Below are positions 55,101-62,953 of a DNA stretch of 64,000 nt, one piece after another. Below the pieces are notes generated by a model. That model was not told the DNA's origin and did not search any database. It saw only the letters and a program-made list of their open reading frames with translations. This DNA is from Desulfobacteraceae bacterium (lineage in GTDB: Bacteria > Desulfobacterota > Desulfobacteria > Desulfobacterales > UBA5852). The DNA lies in NCBI GenBank assembly GCA_014237395.1, contig JABZFP010000030.1:186001-250000 (forward strand), in the 5' to 3' direction. The first letter of the stretch is position 1. Every line of letters begins with the position of its first letter. The translations under genes and the position numbers were made by a program.

Positions 55101-55225
55101 ACTTGGATGTACGATAGGCCTGAAAGGGTGATGATGGGGATAAACGAACAGCAGACGAACATCCAGAAGATGCGTTTGCCGATGCGGCTTTTGAAAATGG
55201 CAAGATGCACGCGTGGCGCTTTCAT
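52118..55225 (-). CDS. Large hybrid histidine kinase: periplasmic sensor, HAMP, GAF, PAS, HisKA, HATPase, receiver
   Basis: 1035 residues. Two helices (about 18-40 and 280-300) bracket a periplasmic dCache-like sensor. HAMP spans about 300-355, GAF 365-525 and PAS 530-650. HisKA has A-G-G-I-A-H-D-F-N-N (His681); HATPase has D-T-G-C-G-M and G-T-G-L-G-L-A-V. The C-terminal receiver has Asp972 (V-I-T-D-L-T-M-P). GGGGAGGG precedes the ATG, which overlaps the upstream gene as ATGA, so the two are translationally coupled and the small upstream protein may take part in sensing. Confidence 0.92.
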   Translation of the reverse strand: MKAPRVHLAIFKSRIGKRIFWMFVCCSFIPIITLSGLSYIQVKHQLNDQAVARLRQMTKAIGMSIYERLEFLENEMRLLAHTLATQEQHASVKTALSRTEYKTQRFQGLQFVAQDGHKIPLYGQTPKTPVFTATEETKLKAGKSIISIIPQDNAPAGILFSIKTTIGNTTPGILIGEVNVAYLWGIGQQYNLPPMTELTIFDHSGRVLISSVGPSDDLIRKSASPLRNASSHHFTWQNDEQVYLACYWDLFLKSRFASEKWAIVLSQTRADALAVIRSFKFDFPLSLMVGFWVILLVSIRYIRKSLVPLEKLQQGTRRIHDGDFSQAVAVDSNDEFEDLAASFNLMTKQLARTFGELSVMAEMGHFVTTRPEVSDLALTELRIMADKLDFDWGLLMIEGEVLHGDDVIVGFGLPYDNQDRQRDVTLLEDRPPMKQLMTHAAAQRALIFSQDTAELASILPQPCMDFLAQIGCQSLVCVPIIFEKKHMGVLAVGKTSLLHPLTENDKDLVSSIAAQTAVAINNIISFHQLEESEDRLRQAFDHAATGIALVTLDHQIRASNRYLQQLLGYTEKELAGISLDDINTPEDRFIGREEMALMIEGELTFSQFEKRYRHKDGHAVWARVNGSLLRDKKGKPLHFIFHIQDLTAEKTAENDKHQLEGQLRQAQKMEAIGTLAGGIAHDFNNILSAVGGYTELALLKLPEGSDLQGYLSNVKQAAGRATDLVRQILAFSRQSEQEKVPLQISSIVKEALQLLRASLPAMIDINKTIDSAPLFIMADPTQIHQIIMNLCTNAMHAMQDNGGTLSVSLNPVTLSTGDTLLERRLRPGDYLRLTIADTGCGMDTETLERIFDPYFTTKEKGKGTGLGLAVVHGIVESHGGMIKVSSTPGEGTTFDVYFPVADQQVALQPQTSQTNPGGTERVLFVDDEPMLVDLGKAMLAKLGYSVTGVNDPQKAYDIFQQNPDNYDIVITDLTMPGMTGNRLAEKLSAIRPHMPILMCSGYVKGVGQHAFLSGYIHKPITLESLARSVREALDR

Positions 55226-55647
55226 GGGGTTTCCCTCCCCGGCGCCGCGGCGGTCCGTCTATGATCGGCCGTCCGGTACCAGAGGATATCGCCCTGGTTG
55301 CTCATTTGAATGCGGTCACTTTCTTGCGTCTTTTGAAAGAAGAAGGTGAATGTCTGCAATGGCTCCTGGTTTTTTGCGTGCTCCCGGTAAAAAAGCGTGT
55401 AGTGTTCACGATGCCCTACGATGTCCATTTTTACCCGGTGGATAAAAAACACCTGGAGTTGCTGTTGGCCCTGACCGATTGTGAAAATGGCTTCGCTGAT
55501 ATCGAGATAACGCCCGGCATAGCGTTCGTGGTCTGTTTGCCAGACACCCCATAACTTTTGGGGAATGTACGATGGCCGATCCGGCCAGTAGAGAAAGCCA
55601 ACGGTAACCAGGGCAAGCAATGGCAAGATGATCTTTATGGTTTTCAT
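55222..55647 (-). CDS. Hypothetical membrane-anchored protein coupled to the kinase
   Basis: 141 residues. An N-terminal hydrophobic segment (K-I-I-L-P-L-L-A-L-V-T-V-G-F-L-Y-W) is followed by a beta-rich periplasmic domain (L-W-G-V-W-Q-T-D-H-E-R-Y-A-G-R-Y-L-D-I) that looks like a small lipocalin-like or DUF-type fold. Family not recognised. It overlaps the kinase start by 4 bp, arguing for a joint function such as ligand binding in the periplasm. Confidence 0.75.
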   Translation of the reverse strand: MKTIKIILPLLALVTVGFLYWPDRPSYIPQKLWGVWQTDHERYAGRYLDISEAIFTIGQGQQQLQVFFIHRVKMDIVGHREHYTLFYREHAKNQEPLQTFTFFFQKTQESDRIQMSNQGDILWYRTADHRRTAAAPGRETP

Positions 55648-55671
55648 GGATGCCCGCCAGAAACCCTTCGG

Positions 55672-56154
55672 TTAAAATTCAGAGGCCAGACCGACATAGG
55701 CCCCGTCGTTGGCGCGGACGATATCGTCCTGGCTGGCTTTGGCCGTGAAGGGCGGCACACTGCCCCGGTCCTGTCCCATGCTGTAAAGATCGTAGTCGGA
55801 ATTGACCGGCACCAGAAACCGGTCTTTTCTTAACCTACCCTTTGGGGTGCCTTGCACGACCGTGTATTGATAGGGGGTTCCCCAGGGGTCCCGATGGCCG
55901 CCCATACCGATTTCGGCCAAAGATGTGGGCAGGCGGTCATTGTCGATTGTAAAATTGGCGATCATTTTTTCCATGGCCCGGATGTCGGCAATGGCCTGTG
56001 CAATTTTGGCTTTTTCCCGGTATTGGATGTAATTGGGAACGGCAATGGCGGCCAGGGTGCCGATGAGGCCGATCACGATCATCAGCTCGATAAGCGAGAA
56101 TCCCGCCTGGCGTGGGCATGGGGGGGCAAAATCGCGTTTATTGACGACTGCCAT
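55672..56154 (-). CDS. GspG/PilA-like pseudopilin
   Basis: 160 residues. A leader ending R-Q-A-G is cleaved before F-S-L-I-E-L-M-I-V-I-G-L-I-G, the class III prepilin motif with Glu5. The rest has the T2SS major pseudopilin pattern D-P-W-G-T-P-Y-Q-Y and Y-D-L-Y-S-M-G-Q-D, a calcium-site-like region of GspG. Other secretion genes are absent here, so it may serve a system elsewhere, or act with the two genes downstream on the same strand (24 bp gap). Confidence 0.86.
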   Translation of the reverse strand: MAVVNKRDFAPPCPRQAGFSLIELMIVIGLIGTLAAIAVPNYIQYREKAKIAQAIADIRAMEKMIANFTIDNDRLPTSLAEIGMGGHRDPWGTPYQYTVVQGTPKGRLRKDRFLVPVNSDYDLYSMGQDRGSVPPFTAKASQDDIVRANDGAYVGLASEF

Positions 56155-56507
56155 AATTACAGCGTTTCACTTTGTCGGATTGCCCGAGGTTCAAAATAAG
56201 GCTGGCGGCCACCATCTCCTTGAGCGCCATGCCGGCTTATTGAGGGCTATATCGGCAAAAAATTAGAAAACATGAGTTGTTTTAGCGGGATTGAGTCGCG
56301 GTCAAACTGGTGGGCGGATATTCGCAATGATCGGAATTAGGCGGTGGGGCTTGAAAAATATCCTCCATCTGAAAAAATGCTCAGAAAATGATATGCATGG
56401 TGGCGATCAAATTGTGGCGATCGAGCGGTTGTGATCGTTTTAAGATGATGGCCGACGCTTTGCCCAATTTTACACTGACGACTATGTAATGGCTGCGGGC
56501 GCTTCGC
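56155..56507. other. Divergent intergenic region
   Basis: No gene. It must hold promoters for the pseudopilin (minus) and RlpA (plus) genes. Several GCGATC/GATCG words recur around 56405-56450, too short to call an operator. Confidence 0.4.
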
Positions 56508-56912
56508 ATGGAACTTATTCGGAATAAAACTATTGTCCCATTGGCATACTTTCTGTGTTGTATTGGCGTGGCGATGCTGGTCGGCTGTGCATCCGCCCCG
56601 ACACCGGTACCGGGATCGGATGGAGGTGAAGTCGGTGTTGCGAGCTACTATGCGGATCGCTTCCACGGCCGGCAGACGGCCAGCGGTGAACGCTACGACC
56701 GGAATGCCTATACCGCGGCCCATCGGCGGCTGCCTTTTGGCGCGCTTGTGCAGGTGACCCGCATCGACAACGGCGAAACGGTCGAAGTCCGCATCAACGA
56801 CAGGGGGCCGTTTGTGAAGGGTCGGGTCATCGATCTGTCTCATGCGGCGGCCGAAAAGCTGGGCATGCTTCGGAAAGGGGTTGTCCGTGTAAAGGTGGTG
56901 CGCGTGGACTGA
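56508..56912 (+). CDS. rlpA: RlpA-like septal ring lipoprotein
   Basis: 134 residues. The lipobox is L-V-G-C near residue 27. The double-psi beta-barrel domain is complete: [28 protein letters not shown] and V-R-I-N-D-R-G-P-F, including the catalytic Asp of lytic RlpA enzymes. There is no SPOR domain, so it is a short form. It probably cleaves denuded glycan strands or is a structural remnant in the envelope. Confidence 0.88.
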   Translation: MELIRNKTIVPLAYFLCCIGVAMLVGCASAPTPVPGSDGGEVGVASYYADRFHGRQTASGERYDRNAYTAAHRRLPFGALVQVTRIDNGETVEVRINDRGPFVKGRVIDLSHAAAEKLGMLRKGVVRVKVVRVD

Positions 56913-56969
56913 CCCTCAACCATCCTAACGGCGTTGACCTGTTTCTCAGCGATACCGTGCCAGCCATCA

Positions 56970-57000
56970 AGCGATAGCCGCAAATCGGCATCGCTTTTTT
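56970..57000 (+). terminator. Rho-independent terminator after rlpA
   Basis: AGCGAT-A-GCCG (56970-56980) pairs with CGGC-ATCGCT (56986-56995) with one bulged A, loop CAAAT, followed by TTTTT. Confidence 0.85.
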
Positions 57001-57216
57001 GGTGGTGCTTCCAAGTTTTCGGACGCAGCGCCATTTTTTGCAGATCGTCTGTGCGTGGGGGGCACAGCCCTTTGGCCGCGTCTGCCAAAAGGATTGCCAG
57101 ATGCGTTACATAATTGTATGACAGTACGCTAATCCTCAAGGTTCGCCTGCACCGATACCGCAAGCATACCGCACGGATCATTACGAATTATTACAAATAT
57201 GGGTTATTTTCCCCAA

Positions 57217-57244
57217 AAACATTACATTGTCGTAATGTTTTTTT
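57217..57244 (+). terminator. AT-rich hairpin with T tract upstream of the glutamine-synthetase-family gene
   Basis: AAACATTAC (57217-57225) pairs perfectly with GTAATGTTT (57232-57240), loop ATTGTC, then TTTT. As it is 230 bp before a gene and 300 bp after rlpA, it could be an attenuator or an operator palindrome for the catabolic operon as well as a terminator. The rest of 57001-57474 holds no gene. Confidence 0.55.
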
Positions 57245-57474
57245 ATATAACAGCCTAAGAATTATGGGGTCTTCAACGCCTGCAGATAATAAAAGATATA
57301 GTATAAACAGATGGTTAAATTTAAAACGGTCCAGTCGCTCATTTTCGGCATATTCTCTGCTTTGCGTTAGTCCGTTGGAATAAACGGATGTTTCCGCAGC
57401 AGGACGCTTGGCCGTGAATTTGCCAGTGCTCCGCCAGCCATTGGCGGGTCTTTTCACCCAGGAGGAATGCTTTT

Positions 57475-58842
57475 ATGGAAGTAAAAGGCGTCAAGACGGC
57501 GGACGATGTCAAAGCGCTCATCGCGGATCGCAATTCCGGCCATATCAAGGTCGGTGTATTCGATATCGACGGGGTCATGCGGGGCAAGTATATGTCCCGG
57601 GCCAAATTCCTTTCCGCATTGAAGAAGGGGTTCGGTTTCTGCGATGTGGTGCTGGGCTGGGATCTGAATGACCAGCTGTATGACAATGTCTCCTACACGG
57701 GCTGGCACACCGGCTACCCGGATGCGCCGGTGCGCATTCTGCCGGGCAGCTGCCGGGAGCTTCCCTTCGAAGACAATATGCTGTTTTTCCTGGGGGAGTT
57801 TGCCGAAGCCGCCGAGGCGATCTGTCCCCGGGGGGTGTTGCGGCGGGTGCTGGAGCGGGCCGGCAAGATGGGGATTTCGGCCCTGGCCGGCTTTGAATAC
57901 GAATTTTTCGTTTTCGAAGAAAATGCCCATTCGATTCGCGAAAAACGGTATCGCGATTTAAAACCCATGGCGCCGGGTTATTTCGGCTATTCGGTTTTGC
58001 GCAACAGCGTCCACCAAGAGTTTTACAGGGCCCTGCTCGATACTTGCGAGGCCATGGATTTCTCCCTGGAGGGGCTGCACGAAGAAACCGGTCCGGGGGT
58101 GCTGGAAGGGGCCATCACCGTGGATACGGCCCTGGCCGCGGCCGACAAGGCCGCTTTGTTTAAAACCTTCACCAAAATTTTGGCCCAGCGCTGCGGGTTT
58201 CTGGCCACCTTCATGGCCAAGTGGTCGCCGGACTGGCCGGGGCAGAGCGGGCATATCCACATTTCACTAAAGGATGCCGATGGTCGGGCGGTGTTTCATG
58301 ATCCCAAGAAACCCCATGCCATGAGTGACACCATGCGCCATTTTATCGCCGGGCAGCAACGCCTGATGCCTGAATTTCTGGCCATGATCGCCCCCACGGT
58401 CAATTCCTTTACACGCCTGATCCCGGGCTTCTGGGCACCCACCGAGGCGAGCTGGGGCATCGACAACCGTACCTGCGCCCTGCGTGCGATTCCCGGTGGC
58501 GCGGGGTCCCAGCGGGTGGAGTACCGGGTTGCCGCCGCCGACGGCAATCCCTATGTCGTTCTGGCCGCCGCCCTGGCCTCCGGCTTGTGGGGTGTCGAGA
58601 ACCGGATCGAACCGCAGGACCCCATCAGCGGCAATGCATATGATCAGAAATTTCCCAAGGAACTCCAATTTCCGGGCACCCTGTGGGAGGCCGCCCAGCG
58701 ACTGAAAAAATCCGATGCGGCCCGGGACTGGTTCGGCGATGCGTTTGTCGATCATTTTGCCGCCACGCGTGAATGGGAGGAGCGGGAGTTCCGCAAGCAT
58801 ATCACGGATTGGGAGCTGGAACGGTACTTTGAAATCATATGA
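57475..58842 (+). CDS. Glutamine-synthetase-family ligase (gamma-glutamylamine synthetase-like)
   Basis: 455 residues. The GS beta-grasp (about 20-110) has F-D-I-D-G-V-M-R-G-K. The catalytic domain shows the metal ligands in G-F-E-Y-E-F-F-V-F, H-E-E-T-G-P-G-V-L-E, the histidine in G-Q-S-G-H-I-H-I-S-L and R-A-I-P-G-G near 345. The N-terminal half lacks the glutamine synthetase I fingerprint, which fits PuuA/GlnT-type ligases that glutamylate amines. A PuuD-type hydrolase encoded downstream supports this. AGGAGG lies nine bases before the ATG. Confidence 0.84.
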   Translation: MEVKGVKTADDVKALIADRNSGHIKVGVFDIDGVMRGKYMSRAKFLSALKKGFGFCDVVLGWDLNDQLYDNVSYTGWHTGYPDAPVRILPGSCRELPFEDNMLFFLGEFAEAAEAICPRGVLRRVLERAGKMGISALAGFEYEFFVFEENAHSIREKRYRDLKPMAPGYFGYSVLRNSVHQEFYRALLDTCEAMDFSLEGLHEETGPGVLEGAITVDTALAAADKAALFKTFTKILAQRCGFLATFMAKWSPDWPGQSGHIHISLKDADGRAVFHDPKKPHAMSDTMRHFIAGQQRLMPEFLAMIAPTVNSFTRLIPGFWAPTEASWGIDNRTCALRAIPGGAGSQRVEYRVAAADGNPYVVLAAALASGLWGVENRIEPQDPISGNAYDQKFPKELQFPGTLWEAAQRLKKSDAARDWFGDAFVDHFAATREWEEREFRKHITDWELERYFEII

Positions 58843-58860
58843 CATCGGGCCGAAAGGGTC

Positions 58861-58960
58861 TTTTTAGCCCTGAGCGGCCGGTCGTAGCGGGTTTCCAGCT
58901 GCGGCGTACAGTAGTACGCCTCGCTAAAAACCCTTGTGCGGCCTTGCTCAGAACTAAAAA
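58861..58960. repeat. Nested inverted-repeat element
   Basis: Outer arms TTTTTAG-CC-CTGAGC-GGCC (58861-58879) and GGCC-TT-GCTCAG-AA-CTAAAAA (58940-58960) enclose a perfect inner hairpin GGCGTAC-AGTA-GTACGCC (58903-58920). The whole can fold into a long rod between the ligase and dehydrogenase genes. Confidence 0.7.
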
Positions 58961-59030
58961 TCCTCATTTCTAAATAGGCTATTTTTGGTACCGAATTACA
59001 CCAAATTTATTACTGTGAGGTCAGATACTG

Positions 59031-60206
59031 ATGGCAAACGATATGGAACTTATTGGAAACTGGAATTATCCCACGGCCATTCGTTTCGGAGCCGGACGGA
59101 TCAGCGAGCTGCCGGACGCCTGCCGGGTGTTGGGTATGGAACGACCGTTGTTGGTAACGGACCCCGGTCTGGCGGGTTTGCCCATGATCGCGAACGCCAT
59201 TGCGGACTGCCGGTCGGCGGGATTGGGCTGCGACCTGTTTGCCGATGTGCAGGGCAATCCGGTGGCGGCTAATGTTGACGCAGGCGTGGGCGCCTACCGT
59301 GCCGGTGACCATGACGGCGTTATCGCTTTTGGCGGCGGCAGTGCCCTGGATGTGGGCAAGGCCGTGGCCCTGATGGTCGGCCAGACACGCCCCATCTGGG
59401 ATTTCGAAGACCGCGAAGACTGGTTCACGCGGGTCAATGTGGACGGCATGGCGCCGGTGGTGGCGGTTCCCACGACGTCCGGGACCGGCTCCGAAGTCGG
59501 TCGGGCCTCGGTGATAACCGATGAGCGGGATCACACCAAGAAGATTATCTTCCATCCGCGCATGCTGCCGGCGCTGGTCATTGCCGACCCGGAACTGACC
59601 CTGGGGCTACCGCCCAACATCACCGCCGCAGTGGGCATGGACGCGCTTTCCCACAACCTGGAGGCCTTTTGCAGCCCGTTTTATCACCCCCTGGCCCAGG
59701 GCGTTGCACTGGAGGGGATGCGTCTGGTCAAGGAATGGCTGCCGCTGGCCTGTCAACAGGGCGGCAGCGTGACAGCCCGGGCCCATATGATGGCTGCCTC
59801 CACCATGGGGGCCTCCGCGTTTCAGAAAGGGCTTGGCGCCATGCACGCCATGAGCCACCCCTGCGGCGCCGTGCTGAACACCCACCACGGGTTGACCAAC
59901 GCCGTGGTCATGCCCTACGTCCTGGTCTTCAACCGCTCCGCCATCGACGAGCGGATGACCGCCCTGGCCCGCTATCTTGATTTACCCCAGCCCTCCTTCC
60001 AGGCCGTTCTCGACTGGGTCCTGGCACTGCGGAAAGAGATCGGCATCCCCGCCGACCTGGCCGCGCTCGGGGTCACCGACGACCATATCGGACAACTGGC
60101 GGAAATGGCCGCAGTGGATCCCTCGGCCGGCAGCAACCCCATTCCGCTCACGGTGGAAAACCTGACCGCGCTTTTCCAGAACGCCGTCCACGGTCGGATC
60201 GGTTGA
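59031..60206 (+). CDS. Iron-containing alcohol dehydrogenase
   Basis: 391 residues, usual size. The NAD-binding G-G-G-S-A-L-D (about 102-108), P-T-T-S-G-T-G-S-E (about 145-153) and the metal-binding set G-M-D-A-L-S-H-N-L-E-A and H-A-M-S-H-P-C-G-A-V-L-N-T-H-H-G are all present. It interconverts an alcohol and an aldehyde; in this operon the aldehyde could come from, or feed, the glutamylated-amine route. A second in-frame ATG lies four codons in. Confidence 0.9.
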   Translation: MANDMELIGNWNYPTAIRFGAGRISELPDACRVLGMERPLLVTDPGLAGLPMIANAIADCRSAGLGCDLFADVQGNPVAANVDAGVGAYRAGDHDGVIAFGGGSALDVGKAVALMVGQTRPIWDFEDREDWFTRVNVDGMAPVVAVPTTSGTGSEVGRASVITDERDHTKKIIFHPRMLPALVIADPELTLGLPPNITAAVGMDALSHNLEAFCSPFYHPLAQGVALEGMRLVKEWLPLACQQGGSVTARAHMMAASTMGASAFQKGLGAMHAMSHPCGAVLNTHHGLTNAVVMPYVLVFNRSAIDERMTALARYLDLPQPSFQAVLDWVLALRKEIGIPADLAALGVTDDHIGQLAEMAAVDPSAGSNPIPLTVENLTALFQNAVHGRIG

Positions 60207-60255
60207 TGCGAATGGGCAACGCCAGCGAACCGGTCGCGCATCAGCAGGCCGCCAC

Positions 60256-60957
60256 ATGAGCCGGCCGATCATCGGGTTGAGCACCTATGGCATTGCGCAC
60301 AGCGACGGGTTCAACATCCCGGCCGAGTATGTGCAGGCCATCCTGCGGGCCGGCGGCATGCCGCTGCTGCTGCCCACTGCGGCTGGCGCTCCGGTGGACG
60401 CATGGCTTGAAAAGCTCCAGGGACTGGTGCTGATCGGCGGCGGCGATATCGACCCGGCTTGTTACGGCGCTTTGCCCCATGAGACGATTTACAACCTCGA
60501 TAGCGATCGCGATACCTGCGAATTTGCATTGGCGCGGGGCGCGCTGGAACGCCGATTGCCGCTGCTGGCCATCTGCCGCGGCATGCAGGTTGTCAACGTG
60601 GTGCTGGGTGGCACGCTGCACCGCCATCTGCCGGAAATCTTCGGCGAGAAAGTGGCCCATCGTCTTCCGCCGCGCGAAACCACCCGCCATCCGGTGAATA
60701 TCGAGGCCGATGCGCATCTTGTCCGGGCCATGGGCGGCACCCGGGTGATGACGGTTTCCTGGCACCATCAGGCCGTCGATCGACTGGGAGAGGGGCTGCG
60801 CCCGGTGGCCTGGGCCGAAGACGGCGTGGTGGAGGCCATCGAGCAGGAGGGCAATCCGAATTTTCTCGCGGTGCAGTGGCACCCCGAACTCTCTGCGGCC
60901 GGCGATCCGGCGCAACAGGGCCTGTTCAACCGACTGACCGTCATGGCGGACGGATGA
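60256..60957 (+). CDS. puuD: PuuD-like gamma-glutamyl-GABA hydrolase (class I amidotransferase-like)
   Basis: 233 residues. Nucleophile Cys107 lies in L-A-I-C-R-G-M-Q-V-V-N-V, and the His-Glu pair in V-Q-W-H-P-E-L near residue 212. G-G-G-D-I-D-P-A-C-Y near 61-70 is the PuuD-type substrate loop. It removes glutamate from gamma-glutamyl acids, regenerating glutamate used by the ligase encoded two genes upstream. Fits the last step of an amine-degrading cycle. Confidence 0.88.
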   Translation: MSRPIIGLSTYGIAHSDGFNIPAEYVQAILRAGGMPLLLPTAAGAPVDAWLEKLQGLVLIGGGDIDPACYGALPHETIYNLDSDRDTCEFALARGALERRLPLLAICRGMQVVNVVLGGTLHRHLPEIFGEKVAHRLPPRETTRHPVNIEADAHLVRAMGGTRVMTVSWHHQAVDRLGEGLRPVAWAEDGVVEAIEQEGNPNFLAVQWHPELSAAGDPAQQGLFNRLTVMADG

Positions 60958-61032
60958 TGGGCAGACGATGTCCACGGCGGCATAGTCACTTTAACGTTTT
61001 TAAACACGGTTTTTAAAACCGGGAGACATGAC

Positions 61033-62862
61033 ATGTACGGCTTCATGGGAAAAATTCTCGTCATCGATCTCACGTCACGGACGACGACGATTCTTGAGAA
61101 GAGCGAGACCTTCTATAAAACCTATCTGGGGGGATCGTTTCTGGCGGCGAAGTTGTTTGCTGACGCCATTGAAGACCTCGAGCAGCCGACACCGTTCGCC
61201 CCGGCCAATCCCATCGTATTCGCCACCGGACCGCTGGCGGGCGCCCGGGTATGCGGTTCCACACGGGTCAACGTGCTGTCGTTGTCGCCGGAAACCGCCG
61301 GTATTTTTACGTCCCAGGGGGGCGGCGAGTTCGGCCCGGATATCAAACGCGCCGGTTTCGATGCGCTGGTGATTACCGGCGCGGCTGCAACGCCGGTCTA
61401 TCTGGACATCCAAAACGACCGCGTGGTTTTCGCGGATGCCGCTGCATTGTGGGGGCTTGACCGGCGCCAGGCCTACGACCGCTTGAACGCAAACGCTCCG
61501 GGAAACGTCTCCATTGCCACCATCGGGCCGGCGGGAGAAAACAAAGTGCGCCACGCCAACATCATGTTCGAACCGGACCACTACGCCGGCCGCGGCGGGT
61601 TGGGGGCGGTGATGGGCGCCAAAAACCTCAAGGCGATTCGCATCGGCGGCGACCACCCGGTCGTCTTTAAAGACGCCGAGACGGTCAAAGCGGTCAACAA
61701 AACAGGGGCGACCATATTTGCCGCGTCATTTGAAAAGAATCCCGGCGGTTTCCTTGGGGTTTTGAAAACATACGGCACGTTTGGCCTGCTGCTGCTCAAC
61801 CAGGATGTCGGCAATCTGCCGGTGACCAACTTCAACCGGGCCCAGGTCGACGACGAAAACTTCGAGACGGCGGTTTCGCATGCGCAGATCGGCGAAACCA
61901 CGGTCGGTCGACGCAATCCCTGCAAGGGATGCTACCTGGGTTGCAAGAAGAAGTCCGCCGCCGATCTGGAGCACACGGCCCTGGCCGAATATGAAAGCAT
62001 GGCCCTGCTGGGGCCCAACCTGGGCATCACCGATCTGGCGCAAGCCATGGAATTCAGCGAATCGTGCAACCTGCTCGGCATGGACACCATCTCCACCGGC
62101 GCGCTCATTTCCTACCTGATGGATGGTTTCGCGAATGGCGATCTTGACGAAGCAAAACTGGGTTTCGCGATCCGCTTCGGCGAGGGCGCCAAAGTGCGCG
62201 ACCTGATCCGCATGATCGCCTACCGGGAGGGGAAGATCGGCAACCTGCTGGCGGACGGCGTCGACGCATGCCGCCGAGTCCTGGGGCCGGCAGCCGACCG
62301 GCATCTTCGCTTCGCCAAAGGGATGGGGCTGCCCGCTCATTTACCACGTGTCAAACCCGGCATCGGGTTCGGTTACCTGCACGGCCCCAATCCCGGGGAC
62401 CACATGAAAGCCGAACACGACTGGATCGCATCGAGTCCCGGCGATTTGAAAGCCTTCAACATCACCGCGACATCCGATGCGTTTGCCCTGGACCGGGTCA
62501 AGGTGGCGGTCTACCGCGCCACCCAGATCTATTACGCCGCTATGGACAGCCTGAGCCTGTGCATGTTCATCTTCGGGCCGGGCAACATCCTGGGCTATGA
62601 CGATATCGTAAAAATGGTGAATGCCGCCACCGGATTCAACTATTCTTTTGAAGACCTCATGCGGATCGGCAAACAGGCCGTTCAACTGCAGCGCAAACTC
62701 TACTGCGCTTTCGGGGGCACGGACGAGGATCTGCTGCCCTACATGGAAACCCCCATACCGGACGGCCCAAGCGCCGGGAACAGGATTTCCAGAGAAGATT
62801 TTGCTACTGCCCGCGACCACTACTACACCCTATGGGGATGGGATACCGGGGACAGGCCATGA
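61033..62862 (+). CDS. aor: Aldehyde:ferredoxin oxidoreductase
   Basis: 609 residues. Start M-Y-G-F-M-G-K-I-L-V-I-D-L-T is family-typical. The 4Fe-4S cluster ligands are Cys297, Cys300, Cys304 (P-C-K-G-C-Y-L-G-C) and a likely fourth at Cys510. T-I-G-P-A-G-E and G-R-G-G-L-G-A-V-M-G are the tungstopterin-binding segments. It oxidises aldehydes to carboxylates with ferredoxin, without oxygen or NAD. In this operon it would oxidise the aldehyde between the ligase and PuuD steps. Confidence 0.93.
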   Translation: MYGFMGKILVIDLTSRTTTILEKSETFYKTYLGGSFLAAKLFADAIEDLEQPTPFAPANPIVFATGPLAGARVCGSTRVNVLSLSPETAGIFTSQGGGEFGPDIKRAGFDALVITGAAATPVYLDIQNDRVVFADAAALWGLDRRQAYDRLNANAPGNVSIATIGPAGENKVRHANIMFEPDHYAGRGGLGAVMGAKNLKAIRIGGDHPVVFKDAETVKAVNKTGATIFAASFEKNPGGFLGVLKTYGTFGLLLLNQDVGNLPVTNFNRAQVDDENFETAVSHAQIGETTVGRRNPCKGCYLGCKKKSAADLEHTALAEYESMALLGPNLGITDLAQAMEFSESCNLLGMDTISTGALISYLMDGFANGDLDEAKLGFAIRFGEGAKVRDLIRMIAYREGKIGNLLADGVDACRRVLGPAADRHLRFAKGMGLPAHLPRVKPGIGFGYLHGPNPGDHMKAEHDWIASSPGDLKAFNITATSDAFALDRVKVAVYRATQIYYAAMDSLSLCMFIFGPGNILGYDDIVKMVNAATGFNYSFEDLMRIGKQAVQLQRKLYCAFGGTDEDLLPYMETPIPDGPSAGNRISREDFATARDHYYTLWGWDTGDRP

Positions 62863-62953
62863 GGGGGCCTGGCAAGTTCGGTTGAAAATAATTGATTAAG
62901 GATTGTTCACCAAAGGAATATCGCCCCCAACCACCTGAAAGGAGTCTGGCCGA

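Noticed and set aside
62870..62890. Sigma54-like -24/-12 site before the TRAP receptor
   Set aside because: TGGCA is present, but the TTG falls one base out of register and GC is missing at -12.
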